Origin: Rhizobium grahamii CCGE 502 | GTDB lineage: Bacteria; Pseudomonadota; Alphaproteobacteria; Rhizobiales; Rhizobiaceae | DNA length: 64,000 bases | Direction: 5' to 3' | Assembly: GCF_000298315.2 (NCBI RefSeq) | Contig: NZ_AEYE02000036.1 | Location: 225,277 to 289,276 of the forward strand | In this document: piece after piece, positions 25,727 to 34,582 of the stretch | How positions within the stretch are numbered: the first letter of the stretch is position 1 | Layout of the letters: the number at the start of each line of letters is the position of its first letter | Program-made: the position numbers and the translations under genes | Notes under the pieces: generated by a model | Databases searched by the model: none | Told to the model about the DNA's origin: nothing | What the model saw: the letters and a program-made list of their open reading frames with translations, nothing else

Positions 25727-27326
25727 GATTATGACCGAAACTCCAGAAATCGGAACCGAGATCCCCAAAAAGGCTGATCCTTATTTCGGTGGCTTCATCC
25801 TCGAGACACTCACCATCGGAATGTACGGGGATTCAAAGAGCGCAATTCGAGAATATTTGCAAAACAGCTTCGATTCCTTACTATTGGCGATCGAGAAAAA
25901 AATTACGCAGGTAAGCGAGGCTCGCATCGACATCACCATGTCTGACTCGATGCTCGTTATACGCGACAATGGGATGGGGATTGGTTCCGCCAGGGCGGTG
26001 TCGGTGCTGACCTCGGTTGGCGCATCGCTGAAGGATTTTCGGTCCCAAGCCGGGTTCCGTGGCATCGGAAGGCTTGCAGGCATAGTCTTCTGCACCAGCC
26101 TCAAATTCGTCACGAAGGCTCAAGGCGAAACTGTCCAGACAACGGTGACGTTCAATGCGAAACAACTCAGGCAACAAATGTCGCCGTCGCACGGGGCAAA
26201 GTACACCCTTACGGAGCTGTTGGAAAAGAACATCACCGCCAGCCAGAGCGACGGCCACAAGCCAGGCGAACACTATTTTGAAGTCAGGCTCGAAGGGCTG
26301 GTCAATCCACCGAAGGAGTGCTTGGACCCTTCGCTGATGTCGGACTTTGTCGGTCAGGTTGCACCGGTGGGTTACCGCGACGATTTTAGCTTTGCTGCGC
26401 AAATTCTAAAGGCTGGCGAGGAGCGCCGCTTCCCCTCAGCTTCGCAAAAGGATGCGACCAAGAAATCTCTGCTCGATCAAGTCCGAGTATTGATCAAGCG
26501 CGGCGACGAGGAGACCGACGTTCGCAAACCTTACCGAAACCAAGCAGCCGTCGGGAAAGACGATGTTCCCATTTATGACATCAGGATTTTTGATCCGCCT
26601 AGCCGTCGGTGGTGGGCCTGGATTGCTTTGAAGAAAGAGCCAGGCGTGTACAAAGACGACCGCGTGCGGGCTATGCGCGTGCGCATGCGAAACATCCAGA
26701 TTGACGGCACCGAACTCATGGGAAAGCAATTCTCTTCCGTTGAAGGGGCTGCATCCTTTGGCAGATTCAATGACTGGTACGCGGGAGAAATTTTCGTGGA
26801 CCCGACTTTCGTCATCCCGAACGCTCGTCGTGACGGCTTTGAGGAGGACGACAATTGGATGAAAATGCAGGGCGAGTTGGCCGACCTCTGCGCCGATTTG
26901 GGTCGGCAGGCCTATGACATTTCCAGGCGAGCACAGCTATCCATCCGCACCTTGGCGCGAAACACCAAAGAGATTGAAGAGAAAGGAAAGTCGATTGCGG
27001 CTGCCGGCACCGACACGGACAAGGTTATTGAGCTTTCGAACGCCGTGAATAAACTGCAGCGCAAAGTTGGTCGGGCTCTGCGGCATGCTGATCTGGAAAC
27101 CAGTTCACAGCTGCGCTCGCTCGAGAACAAACTTCTCGATGTCAAAACCCGTGCCGTGCGAAATCTCGGGGTCTCTCAGCAAGTGGACCTCTCCGAAGTG
27201 CGAGAGCAAGCACAGCTCGATATTATTTCCGAGTTAATGGCAGCTTTTCGAGAAAAGCTCGATCCGCCAACCTATTCAAAGGTTGCCAAAATCGCGTCCG
27301 AGCTGCTGGGCTCGGACGATTTCTAG
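25719..27326 (+). CDS. GHKL/Hsp90-like ATPase (partner of the PIN protein)
   Basis: A 535-aa protein with a GHKL-type ATP-binding domain at the N-terminus: N-box REYLQNSFDS (residues 44-53), G1 box IRDNGMGIG (81-89) and G2 box GFRGIGRLAG (112-121). The order and spacing are those of Hsp90/MutL/MORC relatives. The C-terminal third (after about residue 400) is rich in charged heptads and probably forms a coiled coil. It ends 20 nt from the converging operon, whose last gene encodes a paralogous ATPase. An ATP-driven clamp regulating the PIN nuclease is a reasonable model. Confidence 0.8.
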   Translation: MSKIMTETPEIGTEIPKKADPYFGGFILETLTIGMYGDSKSAIREYLQNSFDSLLLAIEKKITQVSEARIDITMSDSMLVIRDNGMGIGSARAVSVLTSVGASLKDFRSQAGFRGIGRLAGIVFCTSLKFVTKAQGETVQTTVTFNAKQLRQQMSPSHGAKYTLTELLEKNITASQSDGHKPGEHYFEVRLEGLVNPPKECLDPSLMSDFVGQVAPVGYRDDFSFAAQILKAGEERRFPSASQKDATKKSLLDQVRVLIKRGDEETDVRKPYRNQAAVGKDDVPIYDIRIFDPPSRRWWAWIALKKEPGVYKDDRVRAMRVRMRNIQIDGTELMGKQFSSVEGAASFGRFNDWYAGEIFVDPTFVIPNARRDGFEEDDNWMKMQGELADLCADLGRQAYDISRRAQLSIRTLARNTKEIEEKGKSIAAAGTDTDKVIELSNAVNKLQRKVGRALRHADLETSSQLRSLENKLLDVKTRAVRNLGVSQQVDLSEVREQAQLDIISELMAAFREKLDPPTYSKVAKIASELLGSDDF

Positions 27327-27346
27327 AAAGGACCACCCGATCGAGC

Positions 27347-28915
27347 TTAAAGTTGCTGTAGGATTTTGTCGACAAGCGACTTGGCCACGACGGTGTTGGT
27401 AGAGCATCGGTACACGAGGTCACAGAAACGTTTAAAGATCGCGCGCTCCTGTTCGTCGAGCTGGTGCAACTCAACCGGCGTACCCGCCTCTGCCGCCACC
27501 GTGCTTAATCTCGAACGCAGCTCGCTGAGTTCGGCAGACTTTTCCACAACATCCTCGTCATCGAGGACACCGCTGCTCAGCGTTTTTTCCGCACGCGCGA
27601 TACCGTCGTTGGCGCGCGTTTCGAACCGTGCACGCTCCTCATCGCTAATCGTACCCTGGACAATAACGTCGGTTAGCTGATGGACGGACTGGAGTTGCAG
27701 CTCCACGTCTCGCAGCCATTTTCGCTTGATCGAGCTCGTGCGGCAAAGCCTTGAAATCTCGCGAGCAATCGGCGCAAGCTGATTGGTCAGGTTATGATAG
27801 TGGGCATTCTGCTCGAAATGGTCGCGCCGCCCGTTCGGAACTATTTTCCGATCGACGACGTGGATTTCACCGACAGCCCAAGCATTGAACCGAACTTCAG
27901 AAAACAGCTCTTCGAGGAGGTTATGTTCGCCAATCTGGACGTTTCCGGCACGCAGCCTCAACCCCTTTACCCCAACGGCATTTGGCAACGCGCCCTGATA
28001 GTCATGGTGGAGAACCCACACGATGGCCGCAAGCTCACCATCAATTGCCGAGATCTCACTGACGGATAGGCGATTGAATTGAATTGGAGGATGGTCGGCT
28101 GGCGTCAATACGTCGCGGTGTGGTCGGAATATTTGCCGCTTGCTCCCCTCTATCCAAATTTCCAAATTCCCAAGCCCAACCACCGGAGCAAGGATGTCAC
28201 GAATTTCTGAGCCGAATCGGAACTCGGGTGCGAATGGAACGGGAGCGACTTGGCCGAGATACTCATCGACAGCTGCAGGGCTCATCAACTTGTCACTTCG
28301 CAGCCGAACAACACCCCGCAATTCGACTTCGAAGAAGCGGTCCGGATAGTCAGCTTTCGGTTTCTTCCGTAAAGTCGCGACGGATCGTATCAGGCTTTGA
28401 ATATCGCCATCACCCTCGCGTAGCGCCGCCTTTAGCCGCTTACAATCCCATGTCAGTTCAGCCACACTATCATCCGACGCCGTGCGTGAGCGAAAAACCA
28501 GCTCTTGCGCGTAGCCAAGTCCGGCGAGGCGTCCAACGCCTCTAAAGCCTCTGGCGTTTGTCCCACGCTTCCCGCTGGCGCCGAGCGCGGCCATTTTTCG
28601 GGAAAATTCTTCGTTTGAAAGGCCCGATCCATTGTCACGGATGCGGATACTCCGCGTCACTGGATCGATGGTTATTAGAACTTTTCCAGCCTCCTCGGCG
28701 GAAATTAATCCGCGGCTGCGCGCGTCGTCGATTGCGTCTGCGGAGTTTTGTACATACTCGCGGTAGATTGTCATCGGGTCGATGTACATAGCGCTGGAAA
28801 CCAGTTCCAACACATCCCGACCAATAGTTATTTCCTCTAAAGGTTCGCTCTGGCCATCAGCTTTCGCAGCAAGAATTGCCGAACGGTTCAATCGTGTGGT
28901 GGCTTCCGTCGTCAT
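27347..28915 (-). CDS. GHKL/Hsp90-like ATPase (reverse operon)
   Basis: A 522-aa paralogue of the converging ATPase, with N-box YREYVQNSADA (51-61), G1 box IRDNGSGLS (92-100) and G2 box GFRGVGRLAG (123-132). The N-terminal two-thirds align by eye with the other protein (same insertion of ALGASGK, same RGV/IGRLAG). The C-terminal part differs and has helical charged stretches. It is the last gene of a seven-gene operon and overlaps the radical SAM gene by 4 nt (ATGA). Two GHKL ATPases in one locus suggest a hetero- or alternative clamp. Confidence 0.8.
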   Translation of the reverse strand: MTTEATTRLNRSAILAAKADGQSEPLEEITIGRDVLELVSSAMYIDPMTIYREYVQNSADAIDDARSRGLISAEEAGKVLITIDPVTRSIRIRDNGSGLSNEEFSRKMAALGASGKRGTNARGFRGVGRLAGLGYAQELVFRSRTASDDSVAELTWDCKRLKAALREGDGDIQSLIRSVATLRKKPKADYPDRFFEVELRGVVRLRSDKLMSPAAVDEYLGQVAPVPFAPEFRFGSEIRDILAPVVGLGNLEIWIEGSKRQIFRPHRDVLTPADHPPIQFNRLSVSEISAIDGELAAIVWVLHHDYQGALPNAVGVKGLRLRAGNVQIGEHNLLEELFSEVRFNAWAVGEIHVVDRKIVPNGRRDHFEQNAHYHNLTNQLAPIAREISRLCRTSSIKRKWLRDVELQLQSVHQLTDVIVQGTISDEERARFETRANDGIARAEKTLSSGVLDDEDVVEKSAELSELRSRLSTVAAEAGTPVELHQLDEQERAIFKRFCDLVYRCSTNTVVAKSLVDKILQQL

Positions 28916-30543
28916 GCAACAGCCCTTTGCTTTGGTGCGAGCTCTGCAGTGATAGCGATGCTCTCTTCCTCATAGTCCAAGCCGGCGTCCTCCACGCGCT
29001 CGTCTTCGGCGAGCCCGAGGTCCGACATGGCTTCCAGTCGAACCAGTTCCTTCTGCGTCGCCCAAATGGTAGTCAGCTCATCCTTGGAGACTGGAATATA
29101 GAAGCGCAAAATCCGCCGGACTTTATCGTTGGCCGCAAAATCACTCAGCGTGACGAACTCGCGCGGATCGCGGGAGGACAACAGCTCCATCAGCTCTGCC
29201 CGCTCATAATTATCGAGAGAACTAAACTCGGCCTGAAATTCGTAGAGCTTGTGATCCTGATCGTATCGCTCGTACCAGGTGCGATTGAAGATGAAATCGT
29301 GCGGCATCATCAGGATGCGCGCATAGTCCTCGAACGTGTCGCCGAACGCGTGCTTGAAAAAGTCCGGCGCGCCACTGACGATACCGTGTGTTGCCTGCAA
29401 CACGATCTGCATTGAACGCAGTTGATAGCGCGACCACTTCTCACCGATATGCCCACGATTGGGGCGATTTGTCGGCTGATAGCGCATCGGGAACGACCAG
29501 ATACGAATGCCAAGCTCTTCGTTGAGGGTCACGTTCAAACGCATGCGCTCGAACAAATCCTCCGGACCGTCATGGAAATTGTACAGCATGTAGTTCGACA
29601 ACTCTGTCAGCCCATATTCAGCGGCGTAGCGCACCGCCTGCTCGTAGGGCTTTTTCACGCCCAGATGATCGAACGCGATGCGAAGCGGCTTGAGGCAAAT
29701 GGTCGCCAGTTCGCGCAAATACATCGGATCTTTGCACAGGATCCGAGCATCAACGCCCTGATTAAAGTCGACCCGGCGCTGAACGGCAACCTTGGCGCCC
29801 GGTCTCATGAGCTTTGCTCCCGGAACGAATCCGAGGTCACGGATTTCAGCAATAATTTCCTTGAATCGCGCCGAGGCGACAACATTGTTGTCCATAAGGA
29901 TAAGATCCTTTTTCGGACCATAATGCTCGTCAATGGCACGCACCAGATCGGTCAGCGACTCCGTATCACGTTGCATGCCTTCAAGCTTCGGCACACCACA
30001 GAAATGGCATTTGCGAATGCAGCCGCGCGACGTATAGGCAAAATATGCATCCCGTACCGGATAACGGTAGTCGATCTGAGAAAGGATATCATAATCCGGG
30101 ACGAGATCCTCAATCGGCCGGCCGTTTGTATCACTGGAATAGAGTTCTTCCGCAAATTCGTCGAGCTGCAGAGAGACCGCCGGTGCGTCCGACAGCAGTC
30201 CTTTGATAAACCTAATGCCGTGCCAGCGGCGCTCGTCCAAGAACCGCTCGTGCATGAGAGATGCTGCGATTCCGCCGACAAAGACTTTATCGGCCTGGCC
30301 GTTTGCCACTTCCAGCGCGAAATCGATCGATTGAGAGATCTTGGGGTATTCGAAGGAAAACAGCGTGGTAACGTAAATGCGGTCCCAGGCCTCGTTCATG
30401 ACCGAACGATCCTCACCCTTGATGAAACGGACGTTGTCGCGCTTTCCCCGGGGGCCGTGATATTGGGCAATCTTCATCAGTCCAAGCGGCGGGTATTTGT
30501 TCTTGTAGCCCGGCTCGATAAGCAGGATTTTCTTATTAGCCAT
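28912..30543 (-). CDS. Radical SAM enzyme, B12-binding-like N-terminus, of the unknown island
   Basis: A 543-aa radical SAM protein. The [4Fe-4S] motif is CxxxCxxC (CIRKCHFC, cysteines 175, 179 and 182). The first 130 residues resemble cobalamin-binding domains of the B12-radical SAM class (LLIEPGYKNKYPPLGLMKIA, KVFVGGIAASLM), but no DxHxxG is seen. After the cluster come a MDNNVV strand and a long helical C-terminal region. I start at the ATG of MANKK, 8 nt inside the upstream gene. Radical SAM enzymes methylate, thiolate or rearrange carbon centres. With DGQHR, ParB-like and helicase neighbours, the substrate might be DNA or RNA, which is inference. Confidence 0.8.
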   Translation of the reverse strand: MANKKILLIEPGYKNKYPPLGLMKIAQYHGPRGKRDNVRFIKGEDRSVMNEAWDRIYVTTLFSFEYPKISQSIDFALEVANGQADKVFVGGIAASLMHERFLDERRWHGIRFIKGLLSDAPAVSLQLDEFAEELYSSDTNGRPIEDLVPDYDILSQIDYRYPVRDAYFAYTSRGCIRKCHFCGVPKLEGMQRDTESLTDLVRAIDEHYGPKKDLILMDNNVVASARFKEIIAEIRDLGFVPGAKLMRPGAKVAVQRRVDFNQGVDARILCKDPMYLRELATICLKPLRIAFDHLGVKKPYEQAVRYAAEYGLTELSNYMLYNFHDGPEDLFERMRLNVTLNEELGIRIWSFPMRYQPTNRPNRGHIGEKWSRYQLRSMQIVLQATHGIVSGAPDFFKHAFGDTFEDYARILMMPHDFIFNRTWYERYDQDHKLYEFQAEFSSLDNYERAELMELLSSRDPREFVTLSDFAANDKVRRILRFYIPVSKDELTTIWATQKELVRLEAMSDLGLAEDERVEDAGLDYEEESIAITAELAPKQRAVA

Positions 30544-31561
30544 TGCTGACAACTTTCAAATGAGAGCGCTTGCGGGTTTCGCGGATATATTCGACGGCCT
30601 CGTTGACCCCACCCTCGCCGCCAAGTCCTTTCAGGCGGCCGGTCGTTGACCAGTCGATATCATAGGCAAAGTCAGCGAGGCGATTGACGAAATAGCCACG
30701 GTCGAGCTTGGCCCCATCCTCGGCCTCGTTGTAAAGATCGGCGGCGATGTCCATTAACGCGTATACGCCGACACCCTTGGTCAGGATGTGCTTGCGCGGC
30801 GTGCTCCACTGGGCAGGAAGCACCTCGGCAACTGCACGCCAGAAGGACACGACGATCTGCGTGACGGTTTCAGGTGAGCGCGTCTTGAGCGACCGGGTCG
30901 AGTTGAGAAATCGCTTTATGGCCTTTTGCATAGTCCGAAGCGACGCACGCCGGGTCATCCCGGAAGTGCTCTCTCCGCCGAGATCAAGCTGTCGGCACCA
31001 AGGCGAATCCGGGTCATTGTTCAGATGAAGAGCGATGAAGATTTCCGGGCGATCTTTCGCCAGGTCTCCAGCCAGATGTGCATCATGAAAGTCCAGGAGA
31101 CTGTTGCTCAGGCCTTTTGCCTTGCTGTTGATGGTACTGAAGACTTCCATCTCTTCTTTAAGACTGAGCCCCACGTAGCACATAAACGGCAGCTGGATGT
31201 CGAGATCCTCAAGACAACCGAGTCTATGTTGGCAATCGACCTGCGCCATGATCTTGCCGGCGTCCAGCGCGATCTCTAACCGAGCCTGTCCAGGTCCGAC
31301 ATTTTCGACTTTCCAACCCTTTTCGTCGGGCCGCAGATTCAAAGTGAGGGGGATCGTTGAGGCGCCGGTCTGTCGAATGTAGCGACGGAAATCTTGGCTG
31401 TGCTGCGAGTTAAAGCGACGCTGATAGCCAAGACCTGTGTCTTCGTTCAACACGTCGGCAAAGCTGTATCGATGCAGGAGTTTTGCCGGTGCAAATCCCA
31501 GGAGGACCGGCCTGTCGACCGAGACGCCAGTCGAGCAGGTGAGCCAAATTGATTCCGCCAT
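30536..31561 (-). CDS. DGQHR-domain (DndB-like) protein
   Basis: A 341-aa protein with the layout of DGQHR proteins: a GYQRRFNSQHSQDFRRYI segment (about 45-62) and the motif VDCQHRLG (about 108-115), a DCQHR variant of the name-giving DGQHR. DndB, the best known member, binds DNA and represses phosphorothioation genes; others sit in modification islands. The ATG at 31561 (MAESIWL) is preferred to one nine codons upstream. No DndA/C/D/E homologue is present here, so a role in sulfur modification should not be assumed. Confidence 0.75.
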   Translation of the reverse strand: MAESIWLTCSTGVSVDRPVLLGFAPAKLLHRYSFADVLNEDTGLGYQRRFNSQHSQDFRRYIRQTGASTIPLTLNLRPDEKGWKVENVGPGQARLEIALDAGKIMAQVDCQHRLGCLEDLDIQLPFMCYVGLSLKEEMEVFSTINSKAKGLSNSLLDFHDAHLAGDLAKDRPEIFIALHLNNDPDSPWCRQLDLGGESTSGMTRRASLRTMQKAIKRFLNSTRSLKTRSPETVTQIVVSFWRAVAEVLPAQWSTPRKHILTKGVGVYALMDIAADLYNEAEDGAKLDRGYFVNRLADFAYDIDWSTTGRLKGLGGEGGVNEAVEYIRETRKRSHLKVVSNG

Positions 31562-31659
31562 CGCACCCCTCAGCTGCAAAATCTGCATTCAGTGGCTGCA
31601 GTTTCTGCATTTCAAGCGAGCAAGTCAAGTGCGAAAGAACACGCAGATGTGTCGTCCAG

Positions 31660-32673
31660 CTATTTCTTGGGGTTCAACTTCTGCACCAGTGTATCAACCC
31701 GCCCTGAAAGCTTGCCGAGTTCAAACAGGATTTTCTTGCGGGTTTCATCCTGGGCGTGGTTGAGCGCTGATTCTGTCTCGGGCAGGGCAAGCCAATTGCG
31801 AAATTTGGTGATCTTCTTCAGGGGGGTGTTATCAGCGCCCGCTTCGACGGCATGATCGAAGGCATCCTCGAACCCTTCGGTTCCATTGACGAACTTCTGC
31901 AATGCTTTCGGCGCCGAACAGATGATTGGCAGGCGGTCGCGGATATCGACGGCCTTCGCAATCTCGTCGCTCTTTATCTTTCCAACAACGAGGCTGTCGA
32001 AAGCCACATTTGCGAGGCGGGCCTTTCTGATTTTTGAGGACTTCAAATATTCGTCGTAATAGCTCCACTTCGCCGTGTCGGCTTCATCATGGTCGAGCAT
32101 GAATTGATAAACGGCAATCAGATGTTCGACCTTGCGCTTTGAGAGGCCAATTTCTATTGCCAACTTGCCAGTATCGACGTCATGGGTTTTATGGCGACGG
32201 TAAAGAAAGCCAGCTTGTTCGAAGGGGGCCCAATCCTTCTTTCCTTTGATATGGTATTGGCCTAACAGGGCAAAGATCAAAGCCTCATCGATATCCTGCG
32301 GCAACAGCCGCACTTTCATATATCCCCACTTTACAGGATCGTTTTTCGCGAGCGCTCGATAAGCTGCAAGTCGGCTATTGCCTTCCAGCACTTCCAGGGT
32401 GCCGGCCCGCACCACAACCGGATCTGTCAACCCTCCATCGCGCTTGATGTCTTGGATCAACGCTTTCACATGGTCCATATCAAGGAGTTTGCGCTCGATG
32501 TCGGCCTGGCTGGGTTCTTCGCCATCGGATCGCAGGATGGAATAGACACGCGGATTTTCCACGAAGAACTGCAGATGCTTCTGCGGCAAAGATCCGGTTT
32601 CGACAGGCACCTCAACCCCGCGTATTAGGATCGGTTCGCCAGCCTTTAGCGGATGTTTATCCATCGCGTTCAT
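31660..32673 (-). CDS. ParB N-terminal-like domain protein 1
   Basis: A 337-aa protein whose N-terminal part has a ParB/Srx-like fold: GGLTDPVVVRAGTLEVLEGNSRLAAYRAL (about 80-108) with the LEGNSR version of the GERR/GNxR nucleotide-binding motif. The following helices (LAIEIGLSKRKVEHLIAVYQF) look like the ParB HTH. The start overlaps the SNF2 stop (ATGA). A 98-nt gap separates it from the DGQHR gene. Such proteins can act as CTP switches or as DNA-modification cofactors; which applies here is open. Confidence 0.75.
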   Translation of the reverse strand: MNAMDKHPLKAGEPILIRGVEVPVETGSLPQKHLQFFVENPRVYSILRSDGEEPSQADIERKLLDMDHVKALIQDIKRDGGLTDPVVVRAGTLEVLEGNSRLAAYRALAKNDPVKWGYMKVRLLPQDIDEALIFALLGQYHIKGKKDWAPFEQAGFLYRRHKTHDVDTGKLAIEIGLSKRKVEHLIAVYQFMLDHDEADTAKWSYYDEYLKSSKIRKARLANVAFDSLVVGKIKSDEIAKAVDIRDRLPIICSAPKALQKFVNGTEGFEDAFDHAVEAGADNTPLKKITKFRNWLALPETESALNHAQDETRKKILFELGKLSGRVDTLVQKLNPKK

Positions 32674-34151
32674 TCTTCCTCCTGCGTGTTGAGCCTTAGC
32701 ACCTCGCGGATCATGTCGGCGAAGGCATAGTCTGCGCGTTTATCATATTCCTCGCGGTCGATGTCGCCCTGCCCCAATTGTGCGGCCAGATGCTTGGCGG
32801 ACAGAAGCGCGTCGACCCAGGCATCGACCGTATCCGTGCCGATTAAATTGGTCACGAAGCATGGCTTATCCTGCGAAATCCGATGAATCCGGTCCTGGGC
32901 CTGCAGATAATCGTCGAGGCTGAAGCTGCGATCGTAAAACACAGCATGATTGGCGACGGTAAGTGTCAGCCCTTCCTTCGCCGCACCAGGCGTTGCGACT
33001 AGAACTCTGGTTTGAGGATCCGTCTTGAAGGCAATCAAGGCTTCCTCGCGTTTGGCAATCTCGATTCCGCCATGAACCAATACTGCTCCAAATTCTCCAA
33101 GGTGGTGATACAGCGCCTCGGCATTCGCAGTAAAATTGGTCCAGACAACGATCTTTTCCCGAGCATCGATGGCGCTTGTCACGAGCTCATCGAGAGCACG
33201 CATCTTGCCCGGCACCGACCTGTAGGCCTGGTCGACCATCGCCGGATTGGAAGCGACTTGGACCAGTCGCAGCAAACGCTTGAGGATGTCCTCGGCGTCA
33301 TCCAGAATCGGGCGTCCCTGCCTCACGACGATTGCCGCGAGCTCATCGCGGAACTGGGCATATATTTCCGCCTGCCGCGGTTCGAGTTCGCATTCCAGAT
33401 TGCTTATCGTTTTGTCCGGCAGCTTTAGCCCTGCGGTTTTTTTTGTCTCTCTGACTGAAAACGGCCGAACCTTCTCGAAGACCGCCTCAAGTTCGTTTGC
33501 GAAGGCTTGGGCCCGTCTATCGTCGTTGCGGAGCTCATTGCTTAGGTCCAGGTCCCGCTTGAACGATGCGAATTCGTCGCCAAGGCTTTTTCCCAGATCA
33601 AGAAACTTGATCTGGGACCATAAGTCGTATGGCCGGTTTGCGACAGGCGTTCCCGTCATGATAACCCGGCGGACAAACCCAGGAGCGAGCACATGCGCCG
33701 CCTGGCTGATCTCCGCTTCCGGGTTCTTTATCTTGTGGGCCTCATCGAATATTGCGGCGACCTTACGCGTTTTTAAAAACAGCTCCAGCCGCTTTCTCTC
33801 CGAAACGATGACTTCGTAATGCATGAGATAGAGGCGGGCCGGACTATTAAACGCATAGAAATTTGCGTTCCGGTCTTGGCCCAATATTCGCGGGCGAAGA
33901 TGGCTGTGATCGGCAATTTCGTTTCGCCAGTTCTCGATGAGGCTCTTCTTGGTGACGATCAGAATGGAGTCCGCTACGTCGTTGGCAAGCCAAAACAATG
34001 CGAGATCAAGACCGATCTTCGTCTTGCCCAGGCCCTGTTCGTGAAAAACGGCGGCATATGGGAGATCTTTTACGGCAGCAAACGCCTCCATTTGATGCGG
34101 GAAGGCGGAGCGTTTGGCGTCAAGGCTCGCGGCTTTTTGTATTCTCAGCAT
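32670..34151 (-). CDS. SNF2-family DEAD/H helicase/translocase
   Basis: A 493-aa SF2 helicase: Walker A EQGLGKTK (38-45), DEAH box FDEAHK (135-140), motif III MTGTPVANRP, and a C-terminal RecA lobe with VLVATPGAAKEGLTL and QAQDRIHRISQ (motifs V and VI). The last pair is the SNF2/RapA signature. Such enzymes translocate on double-stranded DNA and, in restriction and defence systems, pair with nucleases or modification enzymes. Here the next gene upstream encodes a PD-(D/E)XK protein just 7 nt away. Confidence 0.85.
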   Translation of the reverse strand: MLRIQKAASLDAKRSAFPHQMEAFAAVKDLPYAAVFHEQGLGKTKIGLDLALFWLANDVADSILIVTKKSLIENWRNEIADHSHLRPRILGQDRNANFYAFNSPARLYLMHYEVIVSERKRLELFLKTRKVAAIFDEAHKIKNPEAEISQAAHVLAPGFVRRVIMTGTPVANRPYDLWSQIKFLDLGKSLGDEFASFKRDLDLSNELRNDDRRAQAFANELEAVFEKVRPFSVRETKKTAGLKLPDKTISNLECELEPRQAEIYAQFRDELAAIVVRQGRPILDDAEDILKRLLRLVQVASNPAMVDQAYRSVPGKMRALDELVTSAIDAREKIVVWTNFTANAEALYHHLGEFGAVLVHGGIEIAKREEALIAFKTDPQTRVLVATPGAAKEGLTLTVANHAVFYDRSFSLDDYLQAQDRIHRISQDKPCFVTNLIGTDTVDAWVDALLSAKHLAAQLGQGDIDREEYDKRADYAFADMIREVLRLNTQEEE

Positions 34152-34158
34152 GGCGACC

Positions 34159-34578
34159 TCAGCAAACCACAGCCCTCATACGGTCAATAACAACGGTTCG
34201 GGTCTGCGCGTCCATGAACGGCGCCTTAAGCTGTGATAACAGCCGCCGTGCCGTCGCCGTCGCACTCAGCGGCACGCTCAAGACAAAAATACCATTCGGC
34301 GTTTGCGACAAATAGTCGAGGAAGGCCTGGATTTGGACGCGTGTATGGTCGGTCTCAAGATCGGCCTTCGTCTTCGCCTCACCAATCAGCGTTGCCGTTG
34401 TTGGGACATCCGTGGCATACAAATCAGGAACGTAGCCATTGATTCTTGGCGGCCGTTCACCTCTGACCGGTCGGACGGCGTCATTTCGTAAGCAAAGGTT
34501 GCTTTGTTGGCCGAGTTCGATTTCGGCATAAACAATCAATGCATCGACCAATCTGGCATGAACGGCTGTCTCACCCAT
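34159..34578 (-). CDS. Small PD-(D/E)XK nuclease-like protein
   Basis: A 139-aa protein with the catalytic pattern of PD-(D/E)XK nucleases: VPDLYA (D52), then TLIGEAKT (E67, K69), preceded by a helical N-terminus and followed by a helix with Q82 (VQIQAFLDYL). The family includes VRR-NUC and Holliday-junction-type nucleases and many restriction enzymes. Its short length suggests a stand-alone catalytic module working with the SNF2 translocase (7-nt spacing) and ParB-like protein 2 (4-nt spacing). The fold assignment is by motif only. Confidence 0.65.
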   Translation of the reverse strand: MGETAVHARLVDALIVYAEIELGQQSNLCLRNDAVRPVRGERPPRINGYVPDLYATDVPTTATLIGEAKTKADLETDHTRVQIQAFLDYLSQTPNGIFVLSVPLSATATARRLLSQLKAPFMDAQTRTVVIDRMRAVVC

Positions 34579-34582
34579 AACA

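Noticed and set aside
29422-30549. 375-codon forward ORF antisense to the radical SAM gene
   Set aside because: The reverse strand encodes a clear radical SAM protein coupled to its neighbours; the forward frame has no motif.
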